DNA from: Pseudomonas veronii
GTDB taxonomy: Bacteria > Pseudomonadota > Gammaproteobacteria > Pseudomonadales > Pseudomonadaceae
NCBI RefSeq assembly: GCF_001439695.1
Contig: NZ_JYLL01000040.1
Location: forward strand, 1 to 51,417
Length of the DNA: 51,417 bases
Reading direction: 5' to 3'
Shown: in pieces, positions 27,129-35,315 of the stretch
How the letters are laid out: each line of letters starts with the position of its first letter
Position numbering within the stretch: position 1 is the stretch's first letter
The notes under the pieces: model-generated
Told to the model about the DNA's origin: nothing
Seen by the model: only the letters and a program-made list of their open reading frames with translations
Database searches by the model: none
Made by a program: the position numbers and the translations under genes

Positions 27129-27770
27129 ATGTACCTGACGCCTCAGCATATTTTGCTCGCAGGAGCCTCTGGCCTGACCGGCGAACACCTGCTCGATCGC
27201 CTGCTCAACGAACCCACCGTGACCCGTGTGCTGGCGCCCAGCCGCAAGCCGTTGGCCGAACATCCACGCCTGGAAAACCCAGTGGGCGACCCGGCGGTGG
27301 TCCTGCCGCAACTGCGTGGCCAGGTCGATATCGCCTTCTGCTGCCTGGGCACCACGATCAAGCAAGCCGGCTCCGAGGAAGCCTTTCGCGCGATCGACCT
27401 GGACCTGGTCGTGGCCTTTGCCAAGCGCGCACGGGAAATGGGCGCGCGGCACCTGATTGTCATCAGCGCGATTGGCGCCGACCCGAAATCCTCGATCTTC
27501 TACAACCGGATCAAAGGGCAAATGGAAGACGCCTTGAAAGCCCAGGGTTGGCCGCAACTGACCATCGTGCGGCCGTCGCTGTTGCTGGGGGAGCGCCTCG
27601 AACCGCGCCTGGCCGAGCAATTGGCCGGGCCGTTGTCACGGCTGATTCCAGGCAAGTACCACGGCATCGAAGTGTGCGAACTGGCACGCGCCATGTGGCG
27701 CCTGGCGCTGGAAGAGCAAGATGGTGTGCGCGTGGTCGAATCGGATGAGTTGCGCAAGCTGGGTAAATAA
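27129..27770 (+). CDS. NAD(P)H-binding oxidoreductase-like protein (atypical SDR)
   Basis: A 213-residue Rossmann-fold protein of the NAD(P)-binding family related to human HTATIP2/TIP30 and YbjT-like proteins. The nucleotide site GASGLTGEHLLDRLL is at residues about 10-24. The segments CCLGTTIKQAGSEEAFRAIDLDLV, HLIVISAIGADPKSSIFYNRIKGQME and LTIVRPSLLLGER are characteristic. The SDR-like Tyr-x-x-x-Lys is replaced by Y-N-R-I-K (Tyr present, Lys four later). The reaction is unknown. AAAGGGGG precedes the ATG; it follows the C13 gene by 30 bases. Confidence 0.85.
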   Translation: MYLTPQHILLAGASGLTGEHLLDRLLNEPTVTRVLAPSRKPLAEHPRLENPVGDPAVVLPQLRGQVDIAFCCLGTTIKQAGSEEAFRAIDLDLVVAFAKRAREMGARHLIVISAIGADPKSSIFYNRIKGQMEDALKAQGWPQLTIVRPSLLLGERLEPRLAEQLAGPLSRLIPGKYHGIEVCELARAMWRLALEEQDGVRVVESDELRKLGK

Positions 27771-27829
27771 ACCCTGCCAACCGAGCTGCCAGCTCAACAT
27801 GTGGGTTCAGATGGGGCCTGAGCGCGGAG

Positions 27830-28114
27830 TCACAGCCCACCCGTGGCGTTGAACCCTACCCCCAACACCGTCAACACCGACAGCGGCAACAGCAGGGTAT
27901 CGAGCAACGCGCTGGCTGGCAGGTCGACGCCGGGATAGCTCGGCGCCTCGGCGCCAAAACGGTCCATCGCGCAACAGCCGCCGTTCATCGCATACAGGTC
28001 CAGCCGCGTGCCGGCATACACCACCGGCGCGCCAGGCTTCGCCGCATCCAGCGTGCGCGCGGTGGCGCAGCCCGCCAGTTGCAACGCCAGCAACACCAAC
28101 AGCGCCTTATTCAT
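27830..28114 (-). CDS. YceK/YidQ-family lipoprotein
   Basis: A 94-residue small lipoprotein; the signal peptide ends LAGC with lipidated Cys16. The mature part (PVVYAGTRLDLYAMNGG... YPGVDLPASALLDTLLLPLSVL) is typical of the DUF1375 YceK/YidQ family, of unknown function. Its ATG lies inside the end of ubiX (8-base overlap), so it is probably translated from the mpl-ubiX message. Confidence 0.88.
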   Translation of the reverse strand: MNKALLVLLALQLAGCATARTLDAAKPGAPVVYAGTRLDLYAMNGGCCAMDRFGAEAPSYPGVDLPASALLDTLLLPLSVLTVLGVGFNATGGL

Positions 28115-28736
28115 CGCTGCTCAAATGGTGCTCACCCCAACGCGGGAGCATGTCCTGGGGAATGTTCAGCAGGTTGAGAATCCGCGCCACCACAAAATCC
28201 ACCAGGTCATCGATGGTCTGCGGCTGGTGATAGAAACCGGGCGACGCCGGCAAGATGGTCACTCCCATGTTCGACAACTTGAGCATGTGCTCCAGGTGAA
28301 TGCTCGAATACGGCGCCTCACGCGGCACCAAAATCAGCTGGCGCCGCTCTTTCAACGTCACATCGGCGGCCCGTTCGATCAAATTGTTGCAGGCGCCCGT
28401 GGCAATCGCCGACAACGTACCGGTGGAACACGGCACCACCACCATCGCCGCCGGCGCGCCGGAGCCGGAGGCCACCGGCGACATCCAATCCTCTTTACCG
28501 TAAACCTTGATCTGCCCCGCCGCCGCACCGGTGTACTCGGTGAGGAACGCCTGCATCATCTGCACCTTGGGCGGCAGCGCGACATCGGTCTCGGTGGCCA
28601 TCACCAGTTGCGCGGCCTTGGAGATCAAGAAATGAACTTCACGCTCCTCGCGCACCAGGCAGTCGAGCAGGCGCAAGCCATAGGGCGCGCCGGATGCGCC
28701 GGTCATCGCCAGCGTCACGCGCTCGGGCCCGCTCAT
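28107..28736 (-). CDS. ubiX: Flavin prenyltransferase
   Basis: Joins dimethylallyl phosphate to FMN, giving the prenylated flavin used by the decarboxylase UbiD in ubiquinone synthesis. 209 residues. The N-terminal flavin site reads LAMTGASGAPYGLRLLDCL, and the central VPCSTGTLSAIATGACNNLIERAADVTLKERR segment and LVPREAPYSSIHLEHMLKL are diagnostic. Its ATG overlaps the mpl stop by four bases. The mpl-ubiX order is known from P. aeruginosa. Confidence 0.96.
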   Translation of the reverse strand: MSGPERVTLAMTGASGAPYGLRLLDCLVREEREVHFLISKAAQLVMATETDVALPPKVQMMQAFLTEYTGAAAGQIKVYGKEDWMSPVASGSGAPAAMVVVPCSTGTLSAIATGACNNLIERAADVTLKERRQLILVPREAPYSSIHLEHMLKLSNMGVTILPASPGFYHQPQTIDDLVDFVVARILNLLNIPQDMLPRWGEHHLSSDE

Positions 28737-30082
28737 TTCAGGGCCTCGGCCAATTTGCCGTGCAGGCCGCCGAAGCCGCCGTTGCTCATGACCACCACGT
28801 GGGTGCCGGGCGTGGCCTGTTGCTTGACGTGTTCAATGATGCCTTCGATCGAATCGCAGACCGTCGACGGCACGTGACACAGCGCCGCAATGGCGGGCAG
28901 GTCCCAGCCGAGGTTGGCCGGTGCGTACCAGACCACTTGGTCCGCATCATTGACGCTCTCCGGCAAGCCATCACGGTGCGCGCCGAGCTTCATGGAGTTG
29001 GAGCGCGGTTCGATAATCGCAATGATCGGCGCATCACCGACCCGCTTGCGCAGGCCATCAAGGGTGGTGGCAATCGCCGTCGGGTGGTGGGCAAAGTCGT
29101 CGTAGATGGTAATCCCATTCACATCGGCAACCTTTTCCATGCGTCGTTTCACACTTTTGAACGCACTCAGGGCCGCGATGCCCATGGAAGGCACCACGCC
29201 AACATGCCGTGCCGCCGCCAAGGTGACCAGGGCGTTGGCAACGTTGTGCTGGCCGGTCATGTCCCAGTCGACCACACCCTGGGCCTCGCCTTCGAACAGC
29301 ACTTCAAATGTCGAACCGTCTTCACTGAGCAACCTGACCTGCCACTGCCCGCCCGCGCCGGTGGTTTGCACCGGCGTCCAGCAGCCCATGTCGATGACGC
29401 GCTGCAAGGCCGGCTCGGTGGTCGGGTGGATCACCAGGCCCTCACTCGGGATGGTGCGTACCAAATGGTGGAACTGCCGCTCGATGGCCGCCAGATCGGG
29501 GAAGATATCCGCGTGATCGAACTCCAGGTTATTCAGGATCGCCGTGCGCGGGCGGTAGTGGACAAACTTGGAGCGTTTGTCGAAGAACGCGCTGTCGTAT
29601 TCATCGGCTTCGATCACGAAGAACGGCGTATCGCCCAGGCGCGCCGACACCGAGAAGTTCTGCGGTACGCCGCCGATCAGGAAACCCGGGCTCATGCCCG
29701 CGTGCTCCAGCACCCAGGCTAGCATGCTGCTGGTGGTGGTCTTGCCGTGCGTACCAGCGACCGCCAGCACCCAGCGCCCTTGCAGCACATGGTCGGCCAA
29801 CCATTGAGGGCCGGACACATACGGCAAACCTTTGTTCAGTACGTACTCGACCGCCGCGTTGCCCCGAGACATGGCGTTGCCGATCACCACCAGGTCGGGG
29901 ACCGGATCGAATTGGGATGGATCATAGCCCTGGGTCAACTCGATGCCCTGGGCTTGCAGTTGCGTACTCATGGGCGGATAGACGTTGGCATCGGAACCCG
30001 TCACATGGTGGCCCAACTCCTTGGCCAGAACCGCCATCGAGCCCATGAAAGTACCGCAAATACCGAGAATATGAATGTGCAT
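28733..30082 (-). CDS. mpl: UDP-N-acetylmuramate:L-alanyl-gamma-D-glutamyl-meso-diaminopimelate ligase
   Basis: Cell-wall recycling ligase that reattaches the salvaged tripeptide to UDP-MurNAc in the cytoplasm. 449 residues from the ATG at 30082 (MHIHILGICGTFMG). The Mur-ligase P-loop is VAGTHGKTTTSSMLAW, followed by EADEYDSAFFDKRSKFVHYRP and IYDDFAHHPTAI. The frame runs 18 codons further upstream without conservation. Together with the S66 carboxypeptidase and the transglycosylases it makes the window rich in murein recycling functions. Confidence 0.96.
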   Translation of the reverse strand: MHIHILGICGTFMGSMAVLAKELGHHVTGSDANVYPPMSTQLQAQGIELTQGYDPSQFDPVPDLVVIGNAMSRGNAAVEYVLNKGLPYVSGPQWLADHVLQGRWVLAVAGTHGKTTTSSMLAWVLEHAGMSPGFLIGGVPQNFSVSARLGDTPFFVIEADEYDSAFFDKRSKFVHYRPRTAILNNLEFDHADIFPDLAAIERQFHHLVRTIPSEGLVIHPTTEPALQRVIDMGCWTPVQTTGAGGQWQVRLLSEDGSTFEVLFEGEAQGVVDWDMTGQHNVANALVTLAAARHVGVVPSMGIAALSAFKSVKRRMEKVADVNGITIYDDFAHHPTAIATTLDGLRKRVGDAPIIAIIEPRSNSMKLGAHRDGLPESVNDADQVVWYAPANLGWDLPAIAALCHVPSTVCDSIEGIIEHVKQQATPGTHVVVMSNGGFGGLHGKLAEALK

Positions 30083-30193
30083 GGTCGACCTCGTAAAACA
30101 TCGAGGCAGGTTAGCGCAGGGAGGGGGAAATCGCACTCTTTTAGCGGTACACGCCAGCTCAATCGTCTGAATTCGGCCGGCAGTGCGGTCGTT

Positions 30194-30232
30194 GAGCCCG
30201 GTGCCGTCACCCGCCGTGACTGCACCGGACTC
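30194..30232 (-). other. Inverted repeat near the mpl promoter
   Basis: GAGCCCGGTGC and GCACCGGACTC pair over 11 bp (one mismatch becoming G-U in the minus-strand RNA), with an inner GTCAC/GTGAC stem. There is no T tract. It could end transcription of the upstream minus-strand gene weakly or structure the mpl leader. Confidence 0.4.
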
Positions 30233-30234
30233 AG

Positions 30235-30264
30235 CGTATACGAGGGGTCATTATGGGGTGTCAA
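30235..30264 (-). promoter_or_regulatory. Likely sigma-70 promoter of mpl-ubiX-yceK
   Basis: On the minus strand a perfect -35 TTGACA (30259-30264) is followed after 18 bases by TATACG (30235-30240). Transcription would start near 30228, giving a leader of about 145 bases before the mpl ATG. The promoter lies just past the stop codon of the candidate effector gene, so mpl does not need read-through from it. Confidence 0.55.
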
Positions 30265-30277
30265 TTAATAACCCGCA

Positions 30278-31354
30278 TCAGACAAACTGCATCGAGGATG
30301 GCGGCCCCTTCGGCTCCAACACCGTATTGATACGGGAGATCTGGTTTAAAACAGCCTGATTGCGTCGATCCAATGTTTCAAGGCGGCGCACAGGGTCTTT
30401 CTCGGTGGCGGCGGTATCACTTTTAAAAGGCCTGAATATAAAATCATTTTCCTTAGAGATTAATTCCAAGTTCGACTCGACGGTGTCGTATTGCTTTTCC
30501 AACATATCAAGTCGGGCAGTTGTCTCGGTTGGCCAATCGGGGCTTTTATCCAAGGCTTGACCCTCGCTCCCTTCGGTATAGGCCTGGATCGTATTACTGA
30601 CCAAGAGCAGTTTTAATTCTGCATTGTCCAAGTGCAACGCCAGGTCTTGCGGCGATGAAGGACTCGGCGCCGATCCCGCCACACCGTTCTGTTGACTCGG
30701 CGCGGGCTGGTGCGCGGGAGGAAGTAAGGGGGTATTGGCGCTGAACGCCCCCTTGATCTGCTCGCCACTCCATACGGAGCCTGCGTAAGTACCAATACTC
30801 AATGGCGTACTGACCAAGCCGTTGACTGCGGCATTCACGAAAGCGTCCCGTGTCACGGTTTTCAGATCTGGCCCGGTCTTGAACACGCCAGCCTTGACCA
30901 GGCGATCGGCAGTGACGAGGTTTTGCGCCACCTCGCCAAACGTCTTGGGAACGGGGTGAGACCTGGAAGGAAGGGTAGAGCCCCCGAACCGGTTGTTATT
31001 AATCAGATCTCGAAAGGGCTTATTAGATGCATGAGTGGAAGGTGGGTTTGAGAAAAACGGTCCCTTATTAACCTGAGTATATTGACCGGGCGTCCCAGAC
31101 GGCACGCGGGAAGTGCTATGCGTCGGCCTGCGGAAAAAACGTCCGAAATCAATTCCCCTTTTGCTACGAACCTGCGTGTCCGAGTTCAAACGTTCAGCAT
31201 CATAAGTAAGCTCGGAGCGATCATTTTGCCAAGTAGCCGAAGCGGCGTTGCGCGGGTTACCGGTCGATCCAGTATTATTGGCAGCTTGAGTAACATCAGC
31301 TGAAACGTCACTGGACGGTACTGTAGTATAAGTTGGAACACCTGTAACATTCAT
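30278..31354 (-). CDS. Candidate type III secreted effector, family unknown
   Basis: A 358-residue protein that I do not recognise. The first 50 residues contain 6 Ser and many Thr and Asn. Position 3 is aliphatic (Val), and no acidic residue occurs before residue 16. These are the rules described for P. syringae type III effectors. There is no Sec signal or membrane segment. The middle is rich in Ser, Pro and Asn; residues about 245-350 look helical (LDNAELKLLLVSNTIQAY, TARLDMLEKQYDTVESNLELI). A hrp-box-like promoter lies 40 bases upstream. I place the start at the ATG at 31354, eight bases after AAGG; ATG 31360 and GTG 31363 are in frame. Base composition is visibly lower in GC than neighbours. 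It lies between mpl and eatR, suggesting insertion. Effector status is inference. Confidence 0.55.
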   Translation of the reverse strand: MNVTGVPTYTTVPSSDVSADVTQAANNTGSTGNPRNAASATWQNDRSELTYDAERLNSDTQVRSKRGIDFGRFFRRPTHSTSRVPSGTPGQYTQVNKGPFFSNPPSTHASNKPFRDLINNNRFGGSTLPSRSHPVPKTFGEVAQNLVTADRLVKAGVFKTGPDLKTVTRDAFVNAAVNGLVSTPLSIGTYAGSVWSGEQIKGAFSANTPLLPPAHQPAPSQQNGVAGSAPSPSSPQDLALHLDNAELKLLLVSNTIQAYTEGSEGQALDKSPDWPTETTARLDMLEKQYDTVESNLELISKENDFIFRPFKSDTAATEKDPVRRLETLDRRNQAVLNQISRINTVLEPKGPPSSMQFV

Positions 31355-31393
31355 AATCATCACCTTAGTCAGTCAATAAAAACTTGCATTCAC

Positions 31394-31422
31394 TGGGTGA
31401 CAAAAATATCTATCTCAGTTCC
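31394..31422 (-). promoter_or_regulatory. hrp-box-like (HrpL/RspL sigma factor) promoter
   Basis: On the minus strand GGAACT (31417-31422), exactly 16 bases, then TCACCCA (31394-31400). The published hrp-box consensus is GGAACY-N15/16-CCACNNA, so there is one mismatch (T for the first C of CCAC) and correct spacing. Transcription would start some 30-35 bases before the start codon of the gene at 30278-31354. Confidence 0.6.
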
Positions 31423-31565
31423 ACCGAAACAACATTACATGCATTTACTTCCGCGCCAGCCAGGACATACTTTTTCAACAATTAACCCACAAAAGCAAAA
31501 ACAGTAAATCCCCCTACAACCAACAATTAAAAACCGCCCCCACACATTCGACAACAACTTACGAA

Positions 31566-33491
31566 TTACAACGCCGAACGCAGTTCAATGCCATGTTTGC
31601 GTAACTTTCGATATAACGTGTTGCGGCTCACCCCCAACCGTTCAGCCACAAGGGTCATATGCCAGCGCTGCTGCGTCAGGACCTTCAACAATGCCAGGCG
31701 CTCGGCATCCTCAAGCAGCGACAGCGGGGGGACATCCGCAGCAGGCGTAGTCAAGGACGCCGGGCGGATCATCGGCGGCAAATCATCGACACCGATCAAC
31801 GCGCCGTCACACAGTGCAACCAGGGTACGCAACACCGTGCGCAACTGCCGCACATTGCCCGGCCAGGCGAACGCCAGCAATGCCTGACGCGCGCCGGCAT
31901 CGAGCGTTATCGTCTGCTCCCCGGCTTCCTGGGCCAGCAGAAAATCCAGCAATTGCGGCTTATCACTGCGCTCGCGCAACGGCGGCAAGCCGATTTCGAG
32001 GCCATTGAGTCGGTAGTACAAATCTTCACGAAAGCTGCCGGCCTGCACACGCTGCAACAAATCACGGTGGGTGGCGCTGATGACTCTCACGTTTACCGCC
32101 TGGGGCTCGCCGCCGATGGGCACTACCAGGCGATCCTCCAGCACCCTCAAGAGCCGGGTTTGCAAAGCCAGGGGCATGTCGCCGATTTCATCCAGGAACA
32201 ACGTGCCCCCATCTGCCTGTTGCAGCTTGCCGCGCATGCCTTCCTTGCGGGCACCGGTGAAACTGCCGCCGCGATAGCCGAACAGTTCGCTTTCGATCAG
32301 GCTTTCCGGGATGGCGGCGCAGTTGAGCGCAACAAAAGCCTTGTCCGCACGCTGGCTGGCCTGGTGTACGGCCTTGGCGAAGGCCTCTTTGCCGGAACCG
32401 GTTTCACCGTTGACCAGCAGCGGCACATCACGTTCGAACACGCGCAACGCCTTGCGAAAATCGCTTTGCAACGCGGAATCGCCCAGGCAGATACCGAGCA
32501 GACGCTCGGGCTTGGCGGCAACCACCGGCTGCGGCGGTACGGGCACCGGCACACTGCGCGGCTGGCCGCGCAACGCGGCAAACAGATGTCGACCGTCCCG
32601 CGTCCGCAGCGGCCAACTCGCTGTGGCATTGGCGCTGGCGCGGCCCAGCAGTTGATCCAGGGTGCATTCGAAAAGCGCTTCCACAGGCTGCCCCAGCAAG
32701 CCACCACGCATCTGCCCCAACAGGTTCAGGGCACTTTGGTTGACTGCGCAAATGCGCCCTTCACCGTCGAACGCCAGCAGCCCTTCACTGAACAAGCCCA
32801 CGGACTCCGCCTGCAAGTGAAAACGCAGCAGCCAGTGGTGTTCAAAGTGACGCAGGAAGTAACAACTCTCGATCATCTTCGCCGACAGGTTGACCAGCGC
32901 CATGGTGTGGAACTGGCTCTGACGCGACACCGCTTCCCGCGCCGACGACACGTCCAGCACCGCCAGCAACTCACCATGGGGATCGAACACCGGGCTCGCC
33001 GAACAGGTCAGCCCGGTGTGGCGCCCGCGAAAATGCTCATCGCGGTGAATGGTCAACGACTGGCGCTCCACCAGGCAGGTGCCGATGCCATTGGTGCCTT
33101 CGCAGGCCTCGCTCCAGTCGGCGCCGAGCCACAACCCGGCGCGCTCGAAAATCTTGCGCTCGGACGGCGCGGTGACGCAGTTGAGGATCACCCCGCGCGC
33201 GTCGGTGAGCAGCACGGCGTGACCGGCGCCCGAAAGTTGCTGATGCAGGCTGTTCATCTCGCCGCCAGCGATGTGCAGCACCTGCTGCAGGCGCTCGCGG
33301 CTTTCCAGCAGACGGCCATGTTCGAGCACGGTGGGGGCGATGCTCAGCGCAGGGTCGAGGTGATAATCCTCCAGGCAACGCAGCCAGGAGCGGGCGATGG
33401 ACGGGTCGCTGCCGGGGCCCTGGGAAAGGTCTTGCCCACGGGTCACGGTCAAGACTTGCTGGGCATGGCGACTGAAATGATCGTGATGCAT
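31566..33491 (-). CDS. eatR: Sigma-54-dependent activator of ethanolamine catabolism
   Basis: A 641-residue enhancer-binding protein of the AcoR type. The N-terminal sensor half (GAF-like, LTDARGVILNCVTAPSERKIFE, EACEGTNGIGTCLVE) leads into a PAS-like stretch near residues 235-300. The AAA+ domain has Walker A GETGSGKEAFAKA and Walker B LFLDEIGDM, and the C-terminal Fis-type helix-turn-helix ends HMTLVAERLGVSRNTLYRKLRKHGI. The sigma-54 contact loop reads GSFTGA rather than GAFTGA. The P. aeruginosa orthologue (PA4021, EatR) activates the divergent aldehyde dehydrogenase-eat-eutBC genes with RpoN, and the same arrangement is seen here. The start MHHDHFSRHAQQ has GGGAG 11 bases upstream. Confidence 0.9.
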   Translation of the reverse strand: MHHDHFSRHAQQVLTVTRGQDLSQGPGSDPSIARSWLRCLEDYHLDPALSIAPTVLEHGRLLESRERLQQVLHIAGGEMNSLHQQLSGAGHAVLLTDARGVILNCVTAPSERKIFERAGLWLGADWSEACEGTNGIGTCLVERQSLTIHRDEHFRGRHTGLTCSASPVFDPHGELLAVLDVSSAREAVSRQSQFHTMALVNLSAKMIESCYFLRHFEHHWLLRFHLQAESVGLFSEGLLAFDGEGRICAVNQSALNLLGQMRGGLLGQPVEALFECTLDQLLGRASANATASWPLRTRDGRHLFAALRGQPRSVPVPVPPQPVVAAKPERLLGICLGDSALQSDFRKALRVFERDVPLLVNGETGSGKEAFAKAVHQASQRADKAFVALNCAAIPESLIESELFGYRGGSFTGARKEGMRGKLQQADGGTLFLDEIGDMPLALQTRLLRVLEDRLVVPIGGEPQAVNVRVISATHRDLLQRVQAGSFREDLYYRLNGLEIGLPPLRERSDKPQLLDFLLAQEAGEQTITLDAGARQALLAFAWPGNVRQLRTVLRTLVALCDGALIGVDDLPPMIRPASLTTPAADVPPLSLLEDAERLALLKVLTQQRWHMTLVAERLGVSRNTLYRKLRKHGIELRSAL

Positions 33492-33579
33492 GTTCTTATT
33501 ATTCTCCCTGCGTGAGAACGTCCAGCATCCCCCAGCCACCCGGCCATTGCAATCCCGCGCCGACCCACCGGTCACAGGT

Positions 33580-33597
33580 TGTACCGTGCATGGCACA
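33580..33597 (+). promoter_or_regulatory. Upstream activator site 1 (probable EatR operator)
   Basis: TGTACC-GTGCAT-GGCACA, an imperfect palindrome (TGTRCC/GGCACA) preceded by GTCACAGG. It recurs 33 bases downstream, about three helical turns. Position relative to the -24 element (about 90 bases) suits an enhancer-binding protein. Confidence 0.6.
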
Positions 33598-33612
33598 AAC
33601 TGTCACACAGAC

Positions 33613-33630
33613 TGTACCAAGGCTGGCACA
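33613..33630 (+). promoter_or_regulatory. Upstream activator site 2 (probable EatR operator)
   Basis: TGTACC-AAGGCT-GGCACA, the second copy of the palindrome at 33580, also preceded by GTCACA. The two copies share both half-sites exactly and differ only in the six central bases. Confidence 0.6.
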
Positions 33631-33683
33631 GCCGCACTTTTTGGCTCTCGCCAACCCCCTGATTTAACTGGCTTGCAAGGCAG

Positions 33684-33699
33684 TGGCCCGACCTTTGCT
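33684..33699 (+). promoter_or_regulatory. Sigma-54 (-24/-12) promoter of the ethanolamine operon
   Basis: TGGCCCG-ACCT-TTGCT matches the RpoN consensus TGGCACG-N4-TTGCW with one change, keeping the essential GG and GC with correct spacing. It lies about 67 bases before the aldehyde dehydrogenase start and 54 bases after the second activator site. Confidence 0.75.
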
Positions 33700-33765
33700 C
33701 TACGCTTTATCAAGCGCTTGCCGCGCTGCACTCCAATAAACATAAAAAGCCAGGAGATACCCACC

Positions 33766-35286
33766 ATGCGTTACGCACACCCCGGTACTGAAGGCGCCAT
33801 CGTTTCGTTCAAGGCCAAGTACGGCAACTACATCGGCGGCGAATTCGTGGCGCCGATCGATGGCAACTACTTCACCAACACTTCCCCGGTCAACGGCAAG
33901 CCCATCGCCGAATTCCCACGTTCCACCGCCAAAGACATCGACAAGGCGCTGGACGCCGCGCATGCCGCCGCCGACGCCTGGGGCAAAACCTCTGCCCAGG
34001 ACCGCTCGCTGGTGCTGCTGAAGATCGCCGACCGTATCGAACAGAACCTCGAACTGCTGGCCATCACCGAAACCTGGGACAACGGCAAGGCCGTGCGTGA
34101 AACCCTCAACGCCGACATCCCGCTGGCCGCCGACCACTTCCGCTACTTCGCCGGTTGCATCCGCGCCCAGGAAGGCAGCAGCGCCGAAATCAACGAACAC
34201 ACCGCCGCCTATCACTTCCATGAGCCCCTGGGCGTGGTCGGCCAGATCATCCCGTGGAACTTCCCGCTGCTGATGGCCGCCTGGAAACTCGCCCCGGCCC
34301 TGGCCGCCGGCAACTGCGTGGTGCTCAAGCCGGCCGAGCAAACCCCGCTGGGCATCAACGTGCTGATGGAAGTCATCGGCGACCTGCTGCCGCCGGGCGT
34401 GCTGAACGTGGTCCACGGTTTCGGCAAAGAAGCCGGCGAAGCCCTGGCCACCAGCAAGCGCATCGCCAAGATCGCCTTCACCGGCTCTACCCCGGTGGGC
34501 GCGCACATCATGCATTGCGCGGCCGAGAACATTATTCCGTCCACCGTTGAACTGGGTGGCAAGTCGCCGAACATCTTCTTCGCCGACATCATGAAAGCCG
34601 AACCGCAATTCATCGAGAAAGCCGCCGAAGGCTTGGTGCTGGCGTTCTTCAACCAGGGCGAAGTGTGTACCTGCCCATCCCGCGCGCTGGTGGAAGAGTC
34701 GATCTACGACGACTTCATGAAAGTGGTGATGAAGAAGGTCGCGTCGATCAAGCGTGGCGACCCGCTGGACACCGACACCATGGTCGGCGCCCAGGCGTCC
34801 GAGCAGCAGTTCGACAAGATCCTGTCGTACCTGGAAATCGCCAAGGGCGAAGGCGCCGAGTTGCTGGCCGGCGGCAAGGTCGAGAAGCTGACAGGTGATC
34901 TGGCCACCGGCTATTACATCCAGCCGACCCTGCTCAAGGGCACCAACAAGATGCGGGTGTTCCAGGAAGAAATCTTCGGCCCGGTGGTGAGCATCACCAC
35001 CTTCAAGGATGAAGCCGAAGCCCTGGCGATCGCCAACGACACCGAGTTCGGCCTCGGCGCCGGCCTGTGGACCCGCGACATCAACCGCGCCTACCGCATG
35101 GGCCGGGCGATCAAGGCGGGCCGCGTGTGGACCAACTGCTACCACCTGTACCCGGCGCATGCCGCGTTTGGCGGTTACAAGAAGTCCGGCGTCGGTCGTG
35201 AAACCCACAAGATGATGTTGGATCACTACCAGCAGACCAAGAACCTGCTGGTGAGCTACGACATCAATCCATTGGGCTTCTTCTAA
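33766..35286 (+). CDS. exaC: NAD-dependent aldehyde dehydrogenase (ExaC/AcoD type)
   Basis: A 506-residue aldehyde dehydrogenase whose probable job is oxidising the acetaldehyde released from ethanolamine. The motifs are complete: IIPWNFPLLMAAWKLAPALAAGN, the FTGSTPVG cofactor site, the general base Glu in VELGGKSPN, the nucleophile Cys in FFNQGEVCTCPSRALV, and EEIFGPVVSI. The start MRYAHPGTEGAIVSF follows CAGGAG, and the sigma-54 promoter lies upstream. In P. aeruginosa the orthologue PA4022 is also described as a hydrazone dehydrogenase (HdhA), so symbol and exact substrate are uncertain. First gene of the set followed by eat and eutBC. Confidence 0.93.
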   Translation: MRYAHPGTEGAIVSFKAKYGNYIGGEFVAPIDGNYFTNTSPVNGKPIAEFPRSTAKDIDKALDAAHAAADAWGKTSAQDRSLVLLKIADRIEQNLELLAITETWDNGKAVRETLNADIPLAADHFRYFAGCIRAQEGSSAEINEHTAAYHFHEPLGVVGQIIPWNFPLLMAAWKLAPALAAGNCVVLKPAEQTPLGINVLMEVIGDLLPPGVLNVVHGFGKEAGEALATSKRIAKIAFTGSTPVGAHIMHCAAENIIPSTVELGGKSPNIFFADIMKAEPQFIEKAAEGLVLAFFNQGEVCTCPSRALVEESIYDDFMKVVMKKVASIKRGDPLDTDTMVGAQASEQQFDKILSYLEIAKGEGAELLAGGKVEKLTGDLATGYYIQPTLLKGTNKMRVFQEEIFGPVVSITTFKDEAEALAIANDTEFGLGAGLWTRDINRAYRMGRAIKAGRVWTNCYHLYPAHAAFGGYKKSGVGRETHKMMLDHYQQTKNLLVSYDINPLGFF

Positions 35287-35315
35287 CCCAACACCGCCGG
35301 GGCGATAACCGCCCC

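Noticed and set aside
31659..33515. Plus-strand frame of 618 codons over eatR
   Set aside because: Antisense to a clear sigma-54 activator; Gln/His-rich composition and no recognisable domain.
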